Shown one piece after another: positions 51,690 through 61,372 of a stretch of 64,000 bases of DNA. The translations under genes and the position numbers were made by a program. Source of the DNA: Coffea arabica (Eukaryota; Streptophyta; Magnoliopsida; Gentianales; Rubiaceae); assembly GCF_036785885.1 (NCBI RefSeq), contig NC_092326.1:7502001-7566000 (forward strand), written 5' to 3'. The notes beneath the pieces were generated by a model that did not search any database, was not told the origin of the DNA, and saw nothing but the letters and a program-made list of their open reading frames with translations. How positions within the stretch are numbered: the first letter of the stretch is position 1; each line of letters starts with the position of its first letter.

Positions 51690-53166
51690 GGGGCCGATAA
51701 AAAATGATAAACCAGTGTCACACCGAACTTAGAGACGGTGAATAGGTGTGGGTGTGGCGCCTAAGTACACAAATTAGAATCCCATATTGTTTCGATCACT
51801 CAAAATATGTCAATTTCCAAATTCACAGCAAAGACCTCAAACACAGTCTACCTTGATATAAAATTCAACAGACAGCAAGGAGTAGCAAAATATGAATTCA
51901 GAGCACTCCAAATGTGCACAATATTTTTGTCATTAGCTAAGAAATAAAGAGTCTGTCGTCAGCTAAGAAAAAAAGAAAAAATTAAGGAAAGAAGGGACCT
52001 GATGAGAGAGCAGACAGTGAGAGCGACGGGTGATGGGCAACGCGGCGTGACGGCGGAAGACGGAGATGGAGGCGTGCGGATAGTAACACGACAGCAGGCT
52101 AAGGGCGGCACGCGGGCGACACGCTGTGCGCTGTGGCGGGCGTGTGCGGCGCACGAGCACTAGACGGCTGCGAGCATGTGCGGTGCGGACGTGCGGGGAA
52201 GGGTAGCAGCAGGGAAAGGAGAAAAGGAAAAGGAGAAAAAAAAGAAAAAGAAGAAAAAGAAAAGAGAGAAGGGCACCTTTTTTTTTGATATAGGAAGTAA
52301 GAAAGGGCAATTTCATCCTTTTACCCCCTTCTTTTTTTGTTTTTATTTTAGAACCACTGTGTTAGATGTGGGCATGCCTAACTGCCCTCGAGTTTTCTGA
52401 CTAACTCTAGGAAATTAAGTACCTTAAACGTGACCGCAGGGTATAGGCACACCTAACTAATGGAGAGTTTTCTGCTCGCAGACGAGAATCACCTTCGTTT
52501 GGCGTGACCACCAGGCGTGAGCACGTCTAATTATTGGATAGTTTTCTATCCGTCAAATTAAAATTCCTTTCTTCGATGTGACCACTAGATACGGGCACAC
52601 CCAACTGCCAGCTTCCTGGTACAAAAGCAACAAATCACAAAATGCAACTGATACTTAACAAATACTCCAGAAACATAAGAAAACTAAAACAAAGGGCCTT
52701 GGGTTGTCTCCCAAAAAGCGCCTTTCTTTAACATCTTTGGCTAGATTTGGTCAAAACTCTTAAGCAGAATAAATTGGATCCTCGAGTTGTATGAACTCGG
52801 CTTTCTCAACGAATATCCTTCATAATAAGGTTTGAAACGATGGTCATTCATCACAAACTTTTTTTCCGTTTTCAAACTCTAGATTTTCACTGTACCAAAG
52901 TGAAAAATATTAGTGCCTACAAACGGACCAATCCACCGAGAAAGCAATTTAACTGGGAAAAATTTAAGTCTCGAGTGATAAAGAAGAACTTTTTACCCAA
53001 CCACAAACGCTTTTCTCGAAACTTGTTGATCATGAAAAAATTTACTTTTCGCCTTATAAATGAGTGCATTCTCATAAGTTTCATTTCTCAATTCTTCCAA
53101 CTCCTGCAATTGAAGCTTTCTATGCACTCCGGCTTCCTTGGGATCCATATTTTACTGTTTAATCAC
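51690..53166 (-). other. Athila spacer between integrase and post-pol ORF
   Basis: Non-coding. It includes a strikingly GC- and CpG-rich stretch (about 52010-52205) in otherwise AT-rich DNA, followed by purine-rich DNA, and three spaced repeats near 52369, 52445 and 52590 (GTGACC...GGGCACACC-like). Confidence 0.6.
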
Positions 53167-54000
53167 CTAGAATGCCCTATGCTCAAATTTCATTGGGACG
53201 TGGCATGTCTTCCCAAATACTAATCTATAGGGTGACGTCCCAATTGATGTCTTGTACACGGTTCGATACGCCCATAGTGCATCTTCAAGTTTTGATCTCC
53301 AATCCTTCCTGTCCGGATGAACCATCTTCTCCAAAATCAACTTAATCTCTCTATTTGACACTTCAACTTGACCATTCGTCTGCGGGTGGTAAGGCATGGA
53401 TACCTTGTGAAGCACACCATATTTTTGGAATAAAATAGCAATTGTTTTGTTGCAAATGTGTGTTCTCCTGTCACTCACCATAGCACTTGGCATTCCAAAG
53501 CGAACAAAGATACTAGACCTAATAAACTTTGCAACCACTTTAGAATCATTAGTTTGGGTGACTTTGGTCCCCACCTATTTGGACACATAGTCAACTGCAA
53601 GCAAGATACATAAGAAACCATAGGATGAGGGAAAAGAACCCATAAAATCTATACTACAAACATCAAAAATTTCAACAAAAAGCATAGGAATTTAAGGCAT
53701 TTGGTCTTTACACGTAATATTGCCTACCCTTTGGCATCTATCACAAGACTTACGGAATAAATATGCACCTTGAAAAATGGTAGGCTAGTAGAAGTCACTT
53801 TCTAACACTTTACAAGCTATTTTCTTAGGTCCAAAGTGTCCTCCACATGCAAAAGTATAACAAAAAGTGAGTATAGAATGAAATGTATTTGCACTTTCAT
53901 GCCGTCTTAACACTTGATCCGAGCATTGCCTCTAAAGGTAAGGATCATCCTAAATGTAATACTTAGCGTCACTTTTCAATTTGTCCCTCTTAGCCTTTGG
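53167..54000 (-). pseudogene. Athila integrase
   Basis: Minus-strand reading: HFGPKK..., a CDRCQ half of the zinc-binding motif, a core with D in [13 protein letters not shown] in AMVSDRRTHICN and E in GQVEVSNREIK, then the carboxyl WAYRTVYKTSIGTSPYRLVF block. Several in-frame stops fall before the last 135-codon open piece (53574-53167). The usual GGTH of this region reads RRTH. It would insert cDNA into the genome but is not translatable. Confidence 0.85.
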
Positions 54001-54223
54001 CCAACCTGCAGGTACTTGATTGGTCACTAAGAAGTTCACAATATCAGCAAATCAAGGAATAGAAGAATTAACAGAAAGTAATTGTTCTTCGGGAAAAGTC
54101 TCCCTCAGTGGGGGATACTCCTTAGCCGTGAGCAAACGGCTCAAGTAATCAGCAACTAGATTCTCCACCCCTTCTTATCTCGAATCTCCAAGTCAAATTC
54201 TTGGAAGAGCATAATCCATCTAA

Positions 54224-54796
54224 TTAACTTTGTTTTGCATCCTTCTTGGTCAACAAGTATGCCGCATGATCAGAAAAAACTATTACTTTCGCGCCCAGAA
54301 AATAAGACCTAAACTTTTCTATGGTAAAAACAACAGCCAATAATTCTTTTTTAGTGGTAGAGTAATTAAACTGAGATCGATTCAAAGCTTTTGATACATA
54401 GTAGATAGCATGTGCTGCTTTGCCAACCCTTTGTCCCAGTACAGCCCTCACTACATAGTCACTTGCGTGGCTCATTACCTCGAATGGGAGGTTCCAATCT
54501 GGGATTTGAATGACGGGTGGTGATGTTAGGAGCTCCTTCAATTTGTCGAACACCATTTTGCGCTCATCGTTGAAGTCAAAGATCACTTCTTTCTGTAATA
54601 TTTTGAACAACGGTGCTCCAAATTTTGAAAAGTCTTTAATAAATCTCCGATAAAATTCTGAATGACCCAAAAAGGAACGCACTTCTAGTACATTCACGGG
54701 GTAAGATAAAGCAGAAATAAGATCTATCTTTGCTTTATCTACCTCTATACCCTTAGCTGACATCGTATGCTCTAAAACTATACCGTACTCTACCAT
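54224..54796 (-). pseudogene. Athila reverse transcriptase thumb and RNase H
   Basis: 190 open codons. The first part (VRSFLGHSEFYRRFIKDFSK) is the connection after the palm. RNase H follows: SHASDYVVRAVLGQR, KKELLAVVFTIEKF and FSDHAA. The first catalytic aspartate position of the usual DASD motif reads HASD, so activity is doubtful. A stop separates it from the palm piece. Confidence 0.85.
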
Positions 54797-54811
54797 GAAG
54801 TGACACTTTTT

Positions 54812-55462
54812 CTAATTGAGTACTAAGTTAGTTTCTATGCCCCTTTTCAAAATCAAATTTAAATTATCAAGGCATTCATCAAAGCTATCACCGTAGATAC
54901 TAAAGCCATCCATGAACATCTCAATAACCTTTTCTACATATTTAAAGAAAATGCTTACCATACATCTTTGGAAGGTTGTTGGGGCATTACAAAACCCAAA
55001 AGGTATCCTTCGGTAAGTATAAGTACCAAATGGACAGGTGAAAGTGGTCTTTTCCCGATTCTCCGGTGCTATCACAATTTGGAAATAACCTGAAAAACTA
55101 TTCAAAAGACAATAATAAATTCGACCAGCCAATCTTTCAAGCATTTGGTCAATAAAGGGAAGGGCAAAGTGGTCCTTTTTTGTTACAAAATTCAACTTCC
55201 GATAATCAATACATTGGCGCCATCCTGTAGGCTTCCTAATTGGGACCATTTCGCCCTCTTGATTTTCCTCTACTGTCACCTCTGCCTTCTTCGGAACTAG
55301 TTGAACGGGTCTTACCCAGGGACTATCTGAGATAGTAAAAATAATGCCTACATCTAGGAGTTTAAGGATCTCCTTTTTAACCACTTCCATTATCAATGGA
55401 TTTAATCTTTGCTGAGTTTGTCTCACTGATTTTGCATCCTCTTCTATCCTAATACGGTGCAT
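54812..55462 (-). pseudogene. Athila reverse transcriptase palm
   Basis: Open over 216 codons: VVKKEILKLLDVGII, GWRQCIDYRKLN, TTFTCPFGTYTYRRIPFGFC and EMFMDGFSIYG. The YXDD box reads FMDG, losing the second catalytic aspartate. The first motif, usually an aspartate before FSGY, reads LNSFSGY. Both changes should abolish polymerisation. Confidence 0.9.
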
Positions 55463-55501
55463 GCATAAGGAGGAGCTGATTCCTTTGATGTCTGCAATGG
55501 T

Positions 55502-56774
55502 TCATTCAATCGCCTCCTTATGATTTCGAAGAAGTCGAATCAGTTTGTCCTCTTGACTAGGTGACAAGTGTGTAGAGATAATGACTGGTAGCGTTTCCTT
55601 GTCTCCTAAGAACACATACTTCAAATGGCTCGGGAGAGGTTTGAACTCTAACTTTGGTGCCTGTACAAAAGAAGGCAACAACTTTTGATGAGTTTTTGGT
55701 ATAAAAAGGGAAGCAAGCTCATACTTTGGAGAAATAGATGGAAGTGAGTCTAATGCTTCAACCATATGTCATGGTTCATCACTCAGTTCTACATTAAGAG
55801 TTGCTCCCAACTCAAGATGCTTAGTCAAAGCTATCTCCAGTTCATCCTTACCATCAAACTCGAAAACACCCAGCACAAGTGGGGTAATGACATTCAAAGC
55901 AAATATCGAGTTAGACTTTTCAAGGTACTTCATGGCATAAAAAATATTAAAATGCACAATCTCCCCATCAAACTCTATTGACAAAGTACCCTTATTTACA
56001 TTAATTGTAGTCCCAGCAGTACTCAAGAAGGGTCTACCTAACAGGATAGGCGATGGATTCAAAGGCTTTTCATTCCATATCTAGGTCATAGAAATCAGGT
56101 GAAAATATTAGTTCATTTACCTGCACTAATACATCTTCAACTAGCCCATCCGGATAAGCATAAGTACAGTTCGCTAATTGAATTATGGTGCTAGTTTCCT
56201 TTAATGGCCCAAGATTTAAGGAAGCATAAATAGTTTTAGGTATTACATTTATAGATGCTCCCAAATCTAGCATTGCTTTCTTAATTATAGTATTTCCTAT
56301 CTTACATGGGATGATGAACATACCTTGATCCCCACACTTGGGTGGGAATTTCTTTTGGAGTATAGTTGATACATTTTCTCCCATCACCACTCTCTCATCA
56401 CCCCCTAGTCTTCTCTTATTGGTGTACAAATCCTTCAAAAATCTTGCATATCTTGGTACTTGTTTGATTGCGTCCAACAGGGGAATGTTTATCTTCACTT
56501 TTCTGAACGTCTCGAGAATCTCTTTCTCCTTCTCTGGTTTCCTTGGCTTCTCCAACTTGCTAGAAAAAGATTGAGTTTTAGGCTTATGATTCACCAGAGA
56601 GTCAGAAATTACCTTGGGAATCGAATTTTCCCCTCCTTTTTTCTCAATCTCCTTTTCTATTTGCTCCTCACTTTTATCTTTAGGGACTACTGGTTGGGGC
56701 CCTTCAACTTGTTTACCGCTTCTCAAGGTCATGGCACTCACGTTCTTTGGGTTTGCTTCAGGCTGAGATGGCAA
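55502..56774 (-). pseudogene. Athila protease and linker to reverse transcriptase
   Basis: Pieces 56774-56070, 56062-55769 and 55765-55502 follow each other with stops or shifts between them. The aspartic protease box reads MLDLGASINVIP (LDLGAS where DTGAS-like is usual in retroelements; the same form is common in Athila). It is followed by ILGRPFL-type ILLGRPFLSTAG. The last piece (HLKYVFLGDKETLPVIIS) leads into reverse transcriptase. Confidence 0.82.
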
Positions 56775-56828
56775 CTTCCCAAAAACTTGAGACTCTAGAC
56801 AGTTGATTGCGGTTGCTATGTGGCTTAC

Positions 56829-58117
56829 TTAATTTTTCAGATTTTTCATACCAGACCTTGTTTCCTGTTGGAATTGAGTAGTACTTTGCTGGAATTGGGT
56901 GGTACTTTCAGCCAAACTCTTGACTAGATCTTCCAAGGAGTTTCCTCCATTAGAGGAGAAGGGATGGGCCTTCAGCTGATATTGAGGTTGGAACCCTGGC
57001 TGGCAGCCTATTCTGGCCAAAATTTTGCTGGCGATTCCCTCCGTTGCTAAAGTTCGGATGATCTCTCCAATCCAGGTTGTAGGTGTTGGAGTATGGATCA
57101 TATTGCCTCTTTGGCGTGGGCACATTGTCAGCCATGTTAACTTGTTCAGGGTTCTCTTCTTGGAGCATTGGGCACATATTAGTAGCATGTCCCATGTTGG
57201 TACAAATCCCACAAATCTTAACTTGTTGTATATTTCCTACAGCCAATTGTCGGACAAATGAAGTTAGCTTCGATAATTGCTGTTTAATAGACGAACTTTC
57301 CACCTCGTTCACTCGACAAGTGGGGACATTATCTCTAAGGCCAAATTGTTGTGAGTTCTACGTCATTTCCTCAATCAACTCCCATGCCTCTCCAAGGGTT
57401 TTATTCACTAGTGCTTCACCACTTGCGGCGTTAATGATGTTCCTATCAGATAAAGTAAGACTCTCGTAAAAATATTGAATTAACAACTGGTCACTTATCT
57501 GATGCTGGGGGACATCTGGTGCACACTTTGTTGAACCGCTCCCAGTACTCGTATAAGGTCTTCCCTGGCTGCTGTTTAATGCCACATATCTCTTTTCTCA
57601 ATCAAGCAACTCGGGAGGCAGGAAAGTATTTCTCCAAAAATTTCTTCTTCAGTTGCACCCAGGTGATAATATTACCTACCGGCAAGTAGTACAACCAATT
57701 CTTGGCCGAGCCCTTGAGAGAGAAAGGAAATGCTCTCAGTTTAATTTGTTCTTCAGTCATCCTGGGAGGTTTTATACTTGAGCACACTACTTCAAATTCC
57801 TGTAGATATTTATGGGGTTTTTCACCTGAAATACCATGAAAAGAACGTAAGAGGTGAATTAATCCAGATTTCAACTCAAAAGAGGTACTTTCATTCAGTT
57901 TAGGCAAGGCAATGCAAAGTGGTTGCTGAGTTAAATCAGGAGTAGCCAACTCTCTTAGTGTCCTGTTATTTGCCATCATATATTCTTCTTGTTCTGAGTC
58001 GCTTGCAGTAGATGACTGTCCCTCTTTGCTTTTCTTGGTCTCTTGTCTTTGCCTACGTGCTATCTTCTCAACTTCAGAATCGTATATTAATTCACCTATG
58101 CGGGAAGAACGAGACAT
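56829..58117 (-). pseudogene. Athila gag
   Basis: The start MSRSSRIGELIYDSE at 58117 is followed by RTLRELATPDLTQQPLCI, FELKSGLIHLLRSFHGISGE and LRAFPFSLKGSAKNWLYYLP, the Athila gag domain. Later pieces hold the single knuckle CGICTNMGHATNMC, followed by a Gln-rich helical end (STTQFQQSTTQFQQ). Broken by a stop near 57601, a shift near 57350 and overlapping frames around 56950-57212. Confidence 0.9.
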
Positions 58118-58137
58118 AAATTAGAAAAAATACCAAA

Positions 58138-59543
58138 AATATAATAATAATAATCCTAGTTGCTAACAAAAGTAGTTTCATGTCAATTCTAGTACTGGAG
58201 TAGGGACTCTGGATGTGCAATGGGTTACTAGATTCACCCTAGTTTCGAAGAGTTTGCTAAATCCGATATACCAGAATTTATTCACAAGAAATCTTTAATT
58301 TGTATATAGGGCAAGTAGGGTCGTATCCTCAGGAATGGGAAAAATTCGCTCCTTTTTAAGCTAAGAAAATTTATGAGGATTTTGGAAATAGAACTAAAAG
58401 AAAGTAATATATCCAAACAATAAAAATGCGAGAAATAAGTAATGGTAAAAGTTCTAACCGAAGGTACACTTTAGAAATGGTTCAGACAATTGATCATTGA
58501 TTCAAATATAATTCTAACATTCATTAATAAATAGATTTTTAATTGCCAATACGATCTGACAATCAGTTCCTCTGTACTATTTCGATAATCAAGGTACGAC
58601 CATTGACTATTTCTCTAATTTAGAAATAATTCTAGGTATAACCATATGATTTAATTTTCTAATTGCATTAGAAATTAGAGAAACCCTGTTCTAATTAATA
58701 AGCACGCTACGAGGGTTTATTTAAATTAGATTGTACGTTCCCCTGCCACAAACCCAATAATATCAGTTGCTACCGGGATTAGAGTAACCAAATAATTACA
58801 GATTCAACCACCCAATTAACAAGTGGATTACATGAATAATTAAATATTACGTAATTATTCAATCATACACAATAATCATAGCCACGAAAAGTAGAAAACA
58901 TACAAATACCAATGAATGAAAGAAGCAATTAAAATAGTTTAGATCTCATAGTTATCGTTGAACTAAATCTTTAGTTGTCCCTTGACTAGAAATATGATAT
59001 TAGTTCTCCATTAATGGAGAACAAACCATGCGAAAAAGAATCCCTTCAAAGCCTCCAACCATTGTCCTCCCCAAAATGTCAAAAGAAAAGCTAGCGAGAA
59101 AATAGAATAATACAACCTTAATAAAAGACTAAGTTTTTTTTTATATGGCCATGCCAAAAAAGCCCTCTCTAAAATCCTCTGCCCAATCCCTATTTTCTAG
59201 GGATAAGTTAACTAATCGAATGGATGGTTTCCTATTACAAATCAATTTCCTCAAGCTTTCCCAAATTGCTTGAGACTGACGTGGACTACCCAAAAGATAG
59301 GAAACCTCCATCAGAGTCAATAGTTTTGGAGTTTGACTTGGATTAGGAAATTACCTAAACTCTTTCCCGATTTTCTGACCCATGTGCAACTCACTAGGAA
59401 CTCTTAACTTAAGCACTTTCCGTTCCCATTTCTGAAATTAACACAAAATACCAATTATGCGTAGAATTCATCGAGTAAGGCGACATTTGGTATAAATAAA
59501 GGGAAAATTTAAGCAAATATACCAACTAAATGTACCCTAATCA
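58138..59543 (-). repeat. Athila 5' LTR, inner end truncated
   Basis: Matches 39164-40567 with more divergence than the gag-only LTR pair shows, so Athila is older. The inner 22 bp and any recognisable primer site are replaced by ATACCAAAAATAT-type sequence between 58115 and 58140, which points to a deletion at the LTR/primer-site junction. Confidence 0.85.
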
Positions 59544-59548
59544 AACCA

Positions 59549-60363
59549 CAACTCAAATTTTATATCGTTAGAAAACCCTCTGAGTCTAGTTTCAAACGCA
59601 ATTGACGGCACTCTATTTCAATTTTTTCGCACTAAGTTATGATCATTTTGCTAAAGCTGCCAAGAGGTAACTGTCACCCGAAGTTCAAGCTTTCTTAGAC
59701 AAATTTTCAGCCAAATCAATGCACATACAACTATGATTCAACCATATAAATATACCCACTTCTATATACATAGTTGTCATGATATAAAACATGAAATCTT
59801 AGCAAAACTTCACTCCAAATTCAAAGTACAACTGATATATCTAGCTTTATGCAATCGGTCAGCCCACAGATTTTTTTTTCCAACTAGGTTCCTTCAAAAT
59901 TTCTTTCATCCAAGCCACTAATTTCTCACTCATTTCAATGGAAAATACACCATACATGATTTTTAACATAAGATGAAACATATGACCTGAGTTCTTAGCA
60001 AGGAAACCCATCAAAGTTCCAAATACAAAGCTGCAAATCAAACCTATTAGCACATGTCGCTAAATTAAAATTCCAGCAACCTATAGCTTAGAAAAGTACA
60101 TTTTTCTTCCACTAAACTCCTACCTTTTGGTTTAAATTTAACATACAACTAGAGTACTCAAGATTAATAGAAAAATGAGGGGTTTTATAGCAATTGTTAC
60201 TTCCCTTTTTCCTCATAAATTAGGGCTGCAAACGAATCGAGCCGCTCGCGAGCTGCTCGCGAACGGCTCTAGTCGAGCTCGAGCTGGCTTGAGTCGAAAT
60301 CGAGCTCGAACTCGAGTTCAAAATATTAAACTCGTTAGCTTGTAAGCCGACTCGCGAGCTCGA

Positions 60364-60394
<31 letters not shown>

Positions 60395-61372
60395 TTTATT
60401 TTTTTTTATTTTAAATATATATATTTTATTTTAAGTATATATATATTTTTTATTTTCTTATTTTAATAGTCAAATTACATATATATCCTTAATATTTGAT
60501 TATTTATTAAGAAAAAAATATTATTTTATTTTATTTTTTAAAAAATAAAATAAATATATTTTATTTTTTTTCGAGCTTGAGCTTTAAATTGCCGGCTCGT
60601 CGAGCTCGAGCTCGAGTTCGAGCTTGGTAAAATTTAGTTGAAGCTCGGCTCTATTAGTCTAAAGCTCGACTCGACTCGCGTCGTTTGGAGCTCTATCACA
60701 AATCAAAGCTAAAAAAAATGCAGACAACTCACTTGCTTCTCCTTCGGTTCCTCAAGGTGAAATGCACCAGCTTTCCTCTCTTTTCTCCCCCTCCCAATGC
60801 AGCTTTCTTGGCTTTCTCTCACTCACGGTTTAGGCTTGAAGAAATAGGGGGATTTTGTGGAATTTGTATAGCTGAATCAGCCTTGATTCTCGACTGATGA
60901 TAGGAAGAAGAGGTTGGAGTTTTCTTGCTCTCAACTCTCTTGTCTCTCTCAGCTGAAGTGGTGAAAAACAAGAGGAAACTTTTGCTAATTTCTCTCTCTC
61001 TCTCTCGGCTCTAACAAGAAGAGAAGAAAGTGAAATTGACTTGGTCTTGCAAGTCTTGGTCAAGTTGTGTTTGGTCAAAATTTGTGGTTGGTCTAAAGCC
61101 TCTCTCTTTCTCTCTCTCTCTCTCGGCTGAAATGGAGAAAACACGAAAGCGTTGGTTTCAGAACTTTGATCTTGGTCAAAGTCTTGATCAAGTTTGGAGG
61201 GATGATTGACAAATGACATAATTACAAATTAAGTCTATCCCTTTGTCACTAATTCACCTTAATATCAATCTCTCATCCCATTAACTCTTAACACCTTATA
61301 GCACAATAACTCTTTTGTACAAAACTCCCTCTAGTTCATGAAATTTATTGCACATACCTCGCTAGTTGAACT
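59549..61372 (-). mobile_element. Ty3/gypsy LTR, minus orientation, second part
   Basis: Continues the LTR that was cut at 39141. Near its right edge TAACTCTTAACACCTTATAG and GTTGAACT correspond to inverted blocks near the start of the family LTR (compare TGTTAAGGGATAAG at 10807 and AGTTCGG at 10748). It stops at 61372, where another LTR begins, so its true end lies outside the window. CT-rich tracts occur at 60990-61010 and 61108-61125. Confidence 0.55.
60221..60695. mobile_element. hAT-type MITE, 475 bp
   Basis: The ends TAGGGCTGCAAACGA and TCGTTTGGAGCTCTA are inverted with 13 of 15 matching. The flanking 8-bp duplication is TCATAAAT (60213-60220) and TCACAAAT (60696-60703), with one mismatch. 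The interior is built of GAGCTCGAG/GCTCGCGAGC words around a (TA)n core. An 8-bp duplication assigns it to hAT. Confidence 0.88.

Larger units (their letters stand above)
39142..59543 (-). mobile_element. Athila-type Ty3/gypsy retrotransposon, with nested insertions
   Basis: The two LTRs (39142-40567 and about 58138-59543) are flanked by the identical 5-bp duplication AACCA (39137-39141 and 59544-59548). On the minus strand the order is gag, protease, reverse transcriptase, RNase H, integrase and a post-pol ORF, as in Athila. Without the SIRE-like solo LTR and everything nested in it (41656-50223), the element is about 11.8 kb, a usual Athila size. All coding regions are broken, so the element is dead. 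Confidence 0.93.
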
